Positions 9,483 to 19,254 of a stretch of 25,510 nucleotides of DNA are shown piece after piece (positions within the stretch are counted from its first letter, which is position 1; every line of letters begins with the position of its first letter). The stretch covers positions 8,782 through 34,291 of the forward strand of contig JAAMXY010001440.1 in assembly GCA_019677205.1 (NCBI GenBank), in the 5' to 3' direction. Under the pieces are notes generated by a model. It saw only the letters and a program-made list of their open reading frames with translations, was not told the DNA's origin and ran no database searches. A program made the translations under genes and the position numbers. This DNA comes from Pinguiococcus pyrenoidosus (taxonomy: Eukaryota > Sar > Pinguiophyceae > Pinguiochrysidales > Pinguiochrysidaceae).

Positions 9483-10574
9483 TCATCTCGACGACGCTCC
9501 CTTGATGTAGGGCGAGAATCCGAGATCCCTGCCTCTGGCGTCGAGAATGATCGTGCGAAGCCTGTCCATGTACTTGGATCTGCCGCCCGCCTCATCCTGG
9601 TTGGGTTGGGCCGCAAGCTTCCACTCCCTGATGCCTCTCTGGTAGTAGGGCAGCTCGGGCAGCCGGATCACGGGTCTCCGCGAGGAGGCATCGTTCTCCT
9701 TCCTCGACGGCTCCGCAATGCTCTTTGGCAGCAAGGCCGCCTCCGAAATGGCCAGATCCTCCGGGCAGAACAGCGTGGAGGAGCTGGGCTCTTCTTCGGC
9801 CTCCGACGTCTCGGGGCCCGAGGTGGCCACGGAAGGGCAGGCTTCGTCCTCGGCAGTGATCTCATCCAGCTCGTCATCACAGCCCTGCTGCTCGCCGGCG
9901 GCGTCGTCCTCGCTGACCGGGACGGCAATGCCCTTGAGGATGCTGGACCGGGGGGAGTGACTCGGCGACGGCTGCGAAGCGTTGCCGCCTGGCTTGCCGC
10001 TGTGGAGAGTCTTCCGCACCGACGACGCCTTGGACGGGACGCTCTTGGCAGCAGGGCTGTTGCCGCGCTGCGCTTCGCGGCGTCGTCGAATCCGGGAGGT
10101 CATCTCCCCCCACGCGGCCCCGACGTGCCTGTTGTGCTCGGCCGTCCGCTGCTGCTCCAGCTCCTCCGGAGACAGCCGCTGGCGGTGCCAGCCGCCGCCG
10201 GAGCGCTCCGAGTCCTTGACCGACTTGGGCCGCACTCTGGTGAACTCCAGCGTGTGCAGCATGCCGTGCATCGCCTGGCCCTGCTTCATGTACAACTCGT
10301 TGACTGCAAACACCTGATCGTTGTACTGCCGTTCCTTCTCGTTGCCCACATGGCGATGGCGCATCCGGATGCGCACCGCCGCGCGCACCAGCATGAGGCG
10401 TTGCGCCGCTGTGCGTTGGCCCAGATTGCCGTTGTCGAGCATGGACGCTCGATTGCCTCTCCGCCCCACGTTGCGAAGACTCCTTGAGCCCCGGAAGCTG
10501 CCGCCGTCGAACACGCTGCGGCGAGCGTTTGGCTCGTGGTCCTTGCTGGGTGGAAGCCGGCTGGTCGAGGCCAT
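9483..10574 (-). CDS. Unrecognised, largely disordered protein (363 aa)
   Basis: I do not recognise a family. The upstream in-frame TTG at 10601 is unlikely as a start; the ATG at 10574 has purine and G context (AGCATGG). Residues 1-50 are Ser/Arg-rich. Residues 55-170 are basic and likely helical (AQRLMLVRAAVRIRMRHRH, later RIRRRREAQR). Residues 170-300 are low-complexity, with Ser/Pro then a strongly acidic stretch (DDELDEITAEDEA). The C-terminus (301-363) is more ordered, with Tyr, Trp and Arg. A SILK tetrapeptide at 211-214 matches the [GS]IL[KR] docking motif for protein phosphatase 1, which could be chance. There is no signal peptide or membrane span. Codon use and GC content resemble neighbours, and the frame is intact. 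It converges on SEC6 with a 158-bp gap. It could be a cytoskeletal or regulatory scaffold, but that is a guess. Confidence 0.6.
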   Translation of the reverse strand: MASTSRLPPSKDHEPNARRSVFDGGSFRGSRSLRNVGRRGNRASMLDNGNLGQRTAAQRLMLVRAAVRIRMRHRHVGNEKERQYNDQVFAVNELYMKQGQAMHGMLHTLEFTRVRPKSVKDSERSGGGWHRQRLSPEELEQQRTAEHNRHVGAAWGEMTSRIRRRREAQRGNSPAAKSVPSKASSVRKTLHSGKPGGNASQPSPSHSPRSSILKGIAVPVSEDDAAGEQQGCDDELDEITAEDEACPSVATSGPETSEAEEEPSSSTLFCPEDLAISEAALLPKSIAEPSRKENDASSRRPVIRLPELPYYQRGIREWKLAAQPNQDEAGGRSKYMDRLRTIILDARGRDLGFSPYIKGASSR

Positions 10575-10897
10575 GCTGATGGGCACTAGATCGGTGGGCA
10601 ATGCGAAGTCAAGTGATGTCGAGAGAAAAGAGAGAGAGAGAGAGAAATTAGCGGCGGTTTTCCGCGAAAGCGATTTTGAGAGTCTTTGACGACTCTGGGT
10701 CCGGATTCATGGCCCTGATTGGGTGCAGCACTGCTTTTGATTTGAGAATGGGACTTCTGCGGACGGATCAGCTGATGTCCGGCTGGTTCTCCCTCTTCGC
10801 GGATCAGGGATGCACCACTGAATCTTGACGACAGACACAAGCTGAGCATGCTTCTACATGCTTCTGAAGAAGAGCAACGTTTTCGATTCCGTGGTGT
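10575..10897. other. Spacer between two - strand genes, with a CT-rich leader and CCAAT box
   Basis: These 323 bp separate the stop of the zincin-like gene from the start of the disordered-protein gene. On the - strand, a CT-rich tract at 10620-10648 lies 46-75 nt before the ATG, and a CCAAT box (ATTGG on +) lies at 10718-10722, about 144 nt before it. Both are common promoter elements. I see no further gene. Confidence 0.5.
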
Positions 10898-12406
10898 TCA
10901 GCGCCTACAATCGAGATAGATATTCCACTTCGGATTGGACGGGGCGAACTCATGCTCCTTGCTCTCCAGCAGCTCCGCCACCAGCTCGTCCACGTCGTCT
11001 CCGGATAAGCACCAGACGTCCATCATCGTGCGCAGACTCTCCGCATCAAACTGCTGAAACCCCTCCAGATGAAAAGGCGCGTAGTCATTGTAGCCGCCGA
11101 ACAAGGGCACCGTGAAGGACGCGAAGAGCTGCAGCGGAAAGCAGGTGAGCTCGGATCGCATCTTCGACCGCATCTGTCCACCCGGTCTCACTGGGCTACG
11201 AACCTCCTTTTCGTTCTTCAGGGCGTATGGCGCCTTCCTGGACCCGTCGATAAAGTCGACAAGCTTGTACTTGTCGTCCTCGGAGCATTTCCTGTGCATG
11301 TCAAGGATCGCCTGGCATTCGAAGGTCGCGACGGCGTCGTGGAACACGTGGCCGAATTCATGCAACAACGTATCTGACCGCTTGAGGAAGAAGCGCTTGG
11401 CATAGTCGTTCCACGCCCAGATCTCCACGCCATGCTTGCGGGGAGTCGGGAGAAGCCGATCGCCTAGCTCCAGCGGCGACTCGTCCTCAACCAAGTCTTC
11501 CACCAGCGCAAACTCCTTCACTTGGTAGTGGGTGCAAGCCCCTCGCTCTGTTCGCGTTGCGTAGCGTAGCGTAAAAGTATGAAGCATGAAGCATGAAGCA
11601 TGAAGCATGAGGCATGAGGCACGTGGCACTGGCTCGGTCTTCAGACAGAAGAAGAGCAGACTGCAGAGTCCTCACCATTTGGCGTCGAGGCGTTGAGCCA
11701 CAGATATGTGCTCGAGGCAATGCTTCGCAAAGCGCGGGGCGGAAGGCATCTGGCGACCTGATGATGGCCCGACGAGCAAAAGTCTCACGTGAGCTGGTCA
11801 CACTGGATTCACACTGGATCTGCGGTGTGCCTGGCATGCAGCTAGATCTCGCGTGCGCGCTTCGTTCCACGGACGAACCTTATCCAAGTCATCGACGAGA
11901 ACGCCGAGGACTCCCTCATTAGAACACCCTTGATCGGCCATGACACAGAACTTCACGTTGCCATTGCCGCCGCCAGGCTTCCAGGTCTTGCAGAGAATCT
12001 AAGAGCGAGGCATCCAGCTCGGGCTTAACGCTGCGTCCAAGTCACCAACCCTTCTTCTGGCATTTGCAGGAAACCCCACCTCCACATAGTCGTAGTCTCC
12101 CGCGTACCACCAGCCTTTGGGATGGGCTGAGCTCCGGACCTTCCACTGCCGCAACTTTCTTGCACGTCGACCGCACAGCAGCTGGAAGGCCTCATGGTCG
12201 TCCGAGAAGTGGAATGGAGCCTCTCTTGGTTCATCCTCCAGAAGCCTCGGCGCATCATAGTCCTCCTCATCACTCTCCGCGCCTCTCAAACCGCCTCGAC
12301 CTCGTTTCTTCCCTTATGAGGAGTCACTTTAGAGGCGCAAGCCGAAGCAAAGGAAAAATACAGCAGTACCTGCAAGGCCGCAGCATAAGAAACTCAAGCC
12401 ATTCAT
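10898..12406 (-). CDS. Zincin-like zinc metallopeptidase-type protein, 6 exons
   Basis: Proposed exons: 12406-12370, 12312-12050, 11986-11879, 11757-11676, 11547-11204 and 11128-10898. All phases agree, giving about 354 aa. The core is a zincin signature: HEFGH at residues 226-230 (two zinc ligands and the catalytic Glu), then NEKELFASF from N275 with E278 as likely third ligand, and a GGYNDYAPF block after it. Upstream elements (TYLWLNASTPN, ERGACTHY, HGVEIW) match the order in bacterial and protist peptidases that read WL..., YH, VEI, HExxH, NxxEyFAe. The 75-nt intron at 11203-11129 falls exactly between NEKE and LFAS. The N-terminus starts MNGLSFLCCG, then a basic KKRGRGG and an acidic DEED stretch. 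The cysteine pair suggests palmitoylation rather than secretion. The substrate is unknown. Boundaries of exons 2 and 4 are the least certain. Confidence 0.7.
11579..11620. repeat. 7-bp tandem repeat in an intron of the zincin-like gene
   Basis: Four copies of ATGAAGC followed by two of ATGAGGC form a 42-bp array. A short GCGTA repeat lies just beside it near 11559-11573. Both fall within the proposed intron 11675-11548, which supports this segment being non-coding. Confidence 0.85.
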
Positions 12407-12947
12407 CTCCGAGAGCGCCGCAGAGAAGCCTTTTCAAAAGGATTCAACCGGGACCTCCGCAGAATCTCCACAACGCGGCACTTCAGCGCCTTACTGCGCG
12501 CCCTGCATCCCTTCGCTATCTTCTAGCTTCACCGGCGACAGCTCTAGGGACGAAGATCTGCGGCGCCGACACAGAATCTTCTCAAGAATGCGGCGTTCGA
12601 AGCCCTCGTCGCGTTTCCCGAAGAACGCTTCGTTTCGATAGTTATAAACCACAACCTCGATACGGAGCAGATTTCCACCGAATTCGAAGGTTCGCGCCCG
12701 CATGCGCCGTTCTGCGCCGGCTGCGAAGTCGGTGGAAAACCTCCGCGTAAGCGCCACAGGCTGCCTTCCTGACTTGCGATTGACTGCCGAGAGAGCATAA
12801 GAGGGGGCGCAAAAGGGTTCAGAGGTATTTGGACCGTCTCTTCCGTGAAGTTCCCGCTTCGAATCTGCAGAGGTCACTGGAAAAGCTGATGTCGACGCCT
12901 CCGTCACAGTTGTAAATGGCATCCGTTCGGCACCAGAGATAGAGGCG
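12407..12947. other. Divergent spacer between the zincin-like gene and the giant glycine-rich gene
   Basis: This 541-bp region should hold both promoters. TATAAA occurs at 12643-12648 on +, about 300 nt before the + strand ATG, which is far for a direct TATA-to-start relation. Long open frames crossing it (for example on - around 12491-13132) show no family features. Confidence 0.45.
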
Positions 12948-15900
12948 ATGAGAGTGACGGTGTTTTTGCCTCTCTTGCTCGCTGCATGTGCGGCAGAGAC
13001 GCGGGAGGGCGGCGTGGCAGCGACTGCGCAAAGGGTGGTCAACTGCGGAGACTGTCCGGCTGGCACTCTGGGATCATGTGTGTTTCCGACGCTTCTCAAT
13101 GAGACCGCTGCGTCGTACTCGCTGCACTGCACTTCTCAAGAGCCGATCTGCGAGTATCCGGGCCAGAGTGCGGGGCCTGGCAACCTCAGCAGCCTCGTGG
13201 TCTACGCAGGGGTCACGATCAACTTGGCGGAGGACTGCGAAGCGTTGCTCTGGGATCTGAGCGCCGCAGACAACTCGAGCATCACCTTGGAGGCCGGCAG
13301 CAGCGTAAACGGCCGGCAGATAAGCTTCCTGGCCTCACACATCACTGTCCACAACGCTGCCGCTGTAAATACAACGGGAAGGTTCGTAGCAATCGACCAG
13401 TGGAAAAGAGCTTTGGAGCTGGGAGCCAATTGCTCACTGGGATCNNNNNNNNNNNNNNNNNNNNNNNNNNNNNNNNNNNNNNNNNNNNNNNNNNNNNNNN
13501 NNNNNNNNNTCATCTTCGTCATCATCGTAGGGCACTTGGGATTGGGGCTTCCACAGGATACGGAGGGAGCGGCGCTGGATCCGGGGGCAGAGCTCTCAGC
13601 GATGTAGCCTGCGCGAATGAGGAGTATGTCATGGACAAGACCGTCTTCGCCGAGTACTATTCGGTGGATCCGTTCGAGTCGTACTCGCTGACGGGAAATT
13701 GCGCCGTCTCGACTGGTGCAAACGTGAATACCTCTGCCGCGGGTGGCTGCATCCTCCTCACCGGCTCCTCGACGGTGACGATGAATGGCGTCCTGGAATC
13801 AAATGGCGCTTCATGTGGTACGTCGCGCAAACATGAGACATCTTCGGAAGCGAGCCTTCGCTCTTGGCTGATGGAGTTGCCTCTTGAACCCTGGGAAGCT
13901 GCGTGTGATTTTGGTGGCGGAGGGGGATCGATCGGGATCGCCACGAAGACCCTGAAGACCACGGACACGTCGCATATCTGGGCCGTTGGTGGAGATGGCA
14001 ATCAGGCTGCTGGAGGCGGGGGGCGGATCGCGTTGAAGTATGATTCTTCGCAGGGTTCGTCCACCGTCCTCGGCGCGATCCTGTCGGCTGGGGGGCGAGC
14101 CAGTGGGAACTGCGGACGGGGAGGAGCGGGAACCGTTCTCACCAAGGACGTTTCGGATGCCACCGCCAACGCCGACTTGGTGCTGTCGGCACGTGGGATT
14201 CACATGCCGATTTTGGCAGTGACCGCTTTTGACACGGAGAAGGAGCTGGGTGCTTTCAACGACTTCACGATTCTAGAGAACACGACGCTGGCGTCTCAGG
14301 CGCTGGGCTCCCACTCGCTGGAGATCCAGCGAGGGAGCAGAGTCTTCAGCATCGCGACGGGAAGCGCAGCGGGAGAGTATGCTGCTCTTGCCATCACCGC
14401 CGTCGAGATGCGCTCCATGCAGGACACGTCCATAACTGCGTCCGATCTGACGATAAGCAGCGACGGAGAGCAGTTCACAGACTGGGTTCTGGATGCTGGA
14501 ACCGTCCTCCGGGGAGCTCAGAGCGTGCGAGTGACCTTCTTCTCTTCCGAGCCTGCGCACTTCGGCGCTCAGATAAAGCCCGACTTGCAGTCCGATGGCT
14601 TCGGAGAAGCTGCAGTGCTCGTACAAAACTCCAACGGCGATCTGTATCTGGATCAGACCGCCGAGTTGGTCGGCAGCGAAGTGCGCATCTATGCCACTGG
14701 GGATCTCTTCCTCTCCGGCACCGCGATGTCGCAAGCTCAGCGTTGCAACCGGTCGTTTCGGCTGGATGCGTGCACGGCAGATGGCCTGTCGACGCTGAAG
14801 AAGAATGCGACGCTTAGCATTGATGCAGCGGGCGGCGTGAGCCTCACCAGCTCCGCCTTCGTCTCTGGATCCATGGTGATCATCGTATCCGCCGAGCCGG
14901 TGTCGATGGACAAAGGGGCTCGCATCCGTTCCGACGCGCTCGGCTTCGCAGCCGCCACTGGTCCAGGTGCTGGGCAAAGCGCGGAGACGACGTCCGCAGC
15001 GGGGGGAGGCGCTGGATACGGCGGCGATGGTGGGGCCGGGGTGAGTGAGACGGGGACCGTCACGGACGGAGGGGTAGCCTACGGAACCAGAAATGCATAT
15101 GCCCTCTGTGGCAGTGGCGGCGGTGACAGCGCTCTTCCTGGAGATTTGGGAGGCAGCGGCGGGGGAACCGTATACATCTGCAGCCTCGCACAGCTGCAGA
15201 TCAGTGCCAACATCAGTGCGAACGGTGCTCCGGGAAACAGCTCTGCCGGTGGTGGCTCCGGCGGATCCATTGCACTTGTAGGTCCCAAAATATCCGGCGC
15301 GGGCGGTGCTCTCCACGCGGACGGTGGGAGGGGTGGCCATGCGGACGGCGCAGGTGCCGTTCCGAGCTTCGGCGGCGGCGGCGCCGGAGGGAGAATCCTC
15401 CTGAGCATCGACAGCTCATCGTCGTCGAATGCTGTCGAGTACACTCCGAGCAAGATATCGATCAGTGGTGCCCTCAGCGGTGAGCAGGGTAGCAGCGAGG
15501 AGCTTGGCAAGGGGGAATCTGGCACGATCCTGTTTCCTTCGTGCCCGCCGGGCTTTGGAAACCAGCTTAGCGAGCCGTATGCCTTCTGCGAGCTCTGCGG
15601 CGCGGGCAGGTACAGCGAGTCCCTTGACGCCGCAGAGTGCTCTTACTGCTCGAATGCGCCGACGCATAGCTCGTACACCGGGACCGGTCAGGTGTCGAAT
15701 GCGTGCCCGTACTCGTGCAACGTGGGCTTCTCGCCGCCCGACTGCAAGAAGCCTCTGGACAGCATCCTCGACTCCATCGGTGGCTGGTATGTCCTCGTGA
15801 TCCTCATCGTCGCCTTCCTTGCCTTCTTCTTGCTTGTCGTGGCGATGTGGCGGCACTACTTGCAGAAGCGGAGGCAGGCGTACGCCAAGGACTACTACTT

Positions 15901-18642
15901 GGATGAGAGCACGGTGTTCAACCACGTATTCATCTCCGAGCGGCTCCGCACGGCCGAAGAGGCGAAGAGTGCTTCTCAGACGGGCGACCTCAAGGAGCAC
16001 CTGCTCGATGAGCGGCGCCCGGGCGACCCTTTCCTCAGTCATCAAGAGGTGAGCGGGTTTCAGCGACTTTCCCGCAAGGCGGACAGCGCCGGAGAAAGCG
16101 GCGCTGCCAGTGACCGAAGTCGGTCGCTGTTCGGGTTTCCGCACGAGCAGTCCGAACCTGACAACGAGCCAGGCACGCTCGTGACGACCGCATCGGCCGT
16201 GCTCGGCGCCTTCTTGTCACTCTTCGATGTGTGTGGCGTGTCGGGGGCCGCGGACAGCGATCAGGACGGACGGAGCCAGAGATCCTCGTCGATGGGAGGC
16301 CGCACCTTCGCCATCAACCTCGGGATCGACTATCGCTTCGAAAAAGAGCTGCTGAGTCACAAGCTCACCACGGCGGACCTCCCGTACCACGCGGGTCGCA
16401 TCGTCCTCTCCGGAACGAACACCCCAGACAACCCTTGGCTCCTGAATCCAGGCTTGCCGGGGGCGTTGAGGCCCATCCTGGACGAGGTCGAGTGGAAGAA
16501 GCTTGCCGTGGACCTCAATTGCATGGCTCGCTGGCCGTTCATGGAGGAGGCCTTCTTGCGCGCTGTGCAGCTGGTATGCAACCCGGTGTATCACCTGCTT
16601 CTGGAGGGCCAGCAGAGAAGCCGAGCGCTGCAGCTCTTCCGGCTCTTGTCGAGCTATGACCACGCGGCCTTCAAAGGGACGCAGGCACAGCTGGATCATT
16701 GCCTCCGCTTGACCATGAGCTCCGACTGCACGGTGGCCTGCCTGGATATTCTGCACAAGGAAGGGCCTGAATCTCCGTATCAGCCCCTGACGCAAGTCGG
16801 GCAGCCAGCAGTCCCGATCCTCTTCCGCTTCTCTGGCCTTGCGACGTACTGCTGCCCCCTTTGCTTGGACCCGAACGATGTGCTCGTGAAGGCCATTCCG
16901 CACATGCCGAGCCTCAGCTTCTTCATCATGGAGAGCTGGTCCGAGCTCTTGAAGGGCCTGAATGAAGAGTTGCGCCTCGTCAGCTGGCGCTCCTTAAAGA
17001 GGTTGGTCGCAGTGGTTGTCTTCGCTTTCTGCTGTCTTTGGATTGTGTTGTGCCCTTCTGGCTTTCGCGTATCGTGATCTTGGCTGACAAAAGGCGGCGA
17101 TCTCTACACCTGCAGGGATTTACAACGAGTACAGGCGTACCTTTCCGACTGGAATCGAGATAGCGCGGAAAGGCTTGGAGGCCTCTCGATGGAGCTGGTC
17201 TGTATAGAAAGCCTAGAGTTCGCGGACGGCGTGCCCGTCGGAGATCTGCAAGGTTGCCTGTCCAGCCTCGAGACGGGCCCGTACGAGGAGCACTGGGAGG
17301 TGCTATCGCGGCTGGGCATCGCAGTCGACTTCGACGCGACCTTGACTGCTTCCGCCGGGTGCGTGTCGCCGACGGTTCTGTGCACACGCGCGAGTGCCAT
17401 GCTCACGTCATCATGCCTACAGGCAAAGCTCGGAGAAGCTTCGACTCGAGTCCAAGGCGGAGGACGTGGAGCTTGGAGCGTTCGCAGATCTCTCCGGCGA
17501 TCTCCCGGGTGTAGTTGACATTGAGAAGTCGACGGACGAGACCAGCGCCTCGTTCGATCGGTACTCGCGGATCCTGAAGAGCCTGGACAAGTCGAAGCAC
17601 GCATCAACTTCGTCTCGCTCGCTGGCACGTGACCGGCCGGCGAAGCTTTCGACCGCCAGTCCAGCAATGTCGCGGAACAGCAGTGCGGAGATCCGATCTC
17701 CGATGAGGGATCGTTCCTACTCCGCAGACGCGCTCAGCCCGTCCGCCCGAAGCCTGTCCGATGCCGATGAGCAGCAGCTGGATGGTCATCGGGGCGCTCG
17801 CGCTGCTTCTCCGAAGTACGATGGCCTTGGAGGCGCAAAGAATCAATCCTCTGCGATGCTGCACCCCTGGTAGGTTCTTCTGGCCAATAGACTTTGGTTG
17901 CTTGCGTTGCTTGCGTTGCTTGCGTTGCTTGCGTTGCTTGCGTTGCTTTATTCTTCCAGTGGATCTCTAACGGTCGGAACGCTTCGCAGCAAACGCGTCC
18001 AGATAGCGCAGCTTCGCGGTAATCAAGGTGCCAGCACCGGCGCATCCAAGAGCTTCGCCGCGCGGATGCTCGAGGGCGTGTCGTACTTCTTCTTCGTCCT
18101 GTCGCTGGCGGTGCGGGCCAAGCATCAGCGGGTGTCGCAGGGCAAGTCGATCATGCGGCCTCTTCGCTTTCTGATCTTCCTCCTTGTCGCGTACGACATC
18201 ACGGCCAACCTGAACCTTCTTATAAACATCTGGTGCGTACCGTGTTTCGTGGAAGTCCTGCTCCACGGCGGTCGAGCTGGACATGACAAGAACACCTTAC
18301 CGCAGGTGCGTCGGCGGCGACAACGACGAGGATGGCTGCAAGCACGAGGCGCTGCTGTGGTACATCTTTGTGTATCCCGCGGCCAGCCTTGTCGCGCCAT
18401 TTGCCGGGCTGGCGGCGATCATCCTGGAGTATCGTGCGGTGTTTGTGCAGGCAATCCTCTGGAACTCGCTCAGCATCATCAATTCCGCCGTCGCGTGCTT
18501 CTTGGTGATGTATTTCCCGCAGCTGCTGTATGTGCAGATCATGGTGTATCTTATGACGATCAACAAGATGGTGCTGAACAACTTGATGGTCTACTACCAC
18601 GGCCTGGATTCCAAGTACCGCGGAAGGTTCCTCCTCGCGTGA
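12948..18642 (+). CDS. Large glycine-rich type I membrane protein, plant At5g11700-like architecture (interrupted by a gap)
   Basis: A signal peptide (MRVTVFLPLLLAACA) opens the protein. After it come NSSITLEAGSSVN and HNAAAVNTTGR, then many GGGGSGG-type blocks, a repetitive extracellular region likely folded as beta-helix. Next is a Cys-rich segment (15541-15753, CELCGAGRY..., CPYSC), one strong transmembrane helix (about 15784-15850), a long cytosolic part and about four C-terminal hydrophobic segments. This order, including AGRIVLSGTNTPDNPW and SYDHAAF, resembles the plant glycine-rich family of At5g11700, At4g32920 and At5g47020 (function unknown). Proposed exons: 12948 into the gap, then 13557-13817, 13899-17001, 17116-17358, 17423-17869, 17960-18232 and 18306-18642. 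Phases agree after the gap. The length is about 1,720 aa plus whatever the gap hides. A Ser-rich cytosolic stretch at 17560-17780 may be phosphorylated. The frame differs across the gap, so an intron probably ends at 13556. Confidence 0.88.
13445..13509. other. Assembly gap (65 N)
   Basis: A run of 65 undetermined bases lies inside the giant glycine-rich gene. Reading frames before and after it differ, and the sequence just after it looks like an intron end (CTTCCACAG at 13548-13556). The gap therefore probably covers the end of exon 1 and part of an intron. The true length is unknown. Confidence 0.98.
17899..17943 (+). repeat. (TGCTTGCGT)5 repeat inside an intron
   Basis: Five perfect 9-bp units sit in the pyrimidine-rich part of the proposed intron 17870-17959, just before the acceptor TTCTTCCAG. 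Two shadow frames read them as Leu-Ala-Leu or Cys-Leu-Arg repeats. The repeat may supply the polypyrimidine signal. Confidence 0.9.
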
Positions 18643-19254
18643 TGGACATGGATGAAAGGGTGTGTGTCTGTGTGTGGGTGTGCGGTTCCTTGCGCACGAG
18701 GCGAGGACGACGGGTGTCGCGAAGCCGCGGGAGCAGGGCGCGCGATTGCGATGTGGCAAGCTGATCCTGCATCGGGTCGGACTCGCCTGACAAAGTACCA
18801 ACAATCATAGAGGAACTTTCGTAAAGTCGTTTTCTTGATGCGCTGTCGAGATCGTCGTCCTCTCTCTTGTCCGAAAAGAGAGACGGATACTTCTCGCGTG
18901 GGTGGGTGAGGTTTTGCTTTTCCGAAGGATTTCCGGATTTCCGGATTTCCGGAATTTCTCCCTCTCCAAGAATATCGAATACCCATATCCTTCATAATAC
19001 GAGTATCACCCCTCCACAGTCTCTTTCCGAAGCCATAGGACAGACAAGATAGACGCTTCTGACAGGCGTTTTGCGCCGGCGTTCTTTTCGTCGCCAGCGC
19101 CCCATCAGCATCTCCACTTCCTTGTGCAACATCGCCAGCGCCCAGAGGCCTCTGAGCAGACCACGGGCCACTCGCTGTGCCCTCCGCGCAGCATCTGGTA
19201 CTCCCCCTGCAGCGAGATCTGCGCCTTCCTGCAAGATTCTGCTGTGCTTCCAGC
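18643..19254. other. Spacer between two + strand genes
   Basis: These 612 bp contain a GT-rich tract (about 18659-18682) and three perfect GGATTTCC 8-mers at 18927-18950. No TATA or CCAAT box is evident before the ATG at 19255. Several overlapping open frames on both strands show no recognisable content. I see no further gene. Confidence 0.5.
18927..18950. repeat. (GGATTTCC)3 tandem repeat
   Basis: Three perfect 8-bp copies lie head to tail, followed by a partial fourth (GGAATTTC), about 305 nt upstream of the acyltransferase ATG. It could be a simple repeat or a clustered factor site. Confidence 0.88.

Noticed and set aside
12491-13132. 213-aa open frame on - in the divergent spacer
   Set aside because: It crosses the signal-peptide exon of the giant gene in antisense and shows no family or splice features.
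14273-15340. 355-aa open frame on - opposite the glycine-rich region
   Set aside because: Antisense of glycine codon runs gives Arg/Ala/Ser-rich low-complexity protein; no independent evidence.
17898-17951. Leu-Ala-Leu repeat open frame that resembles a membrane helix
   Set aside because: It is the translation of a 9-bp microsatellite within a well-supported intron.
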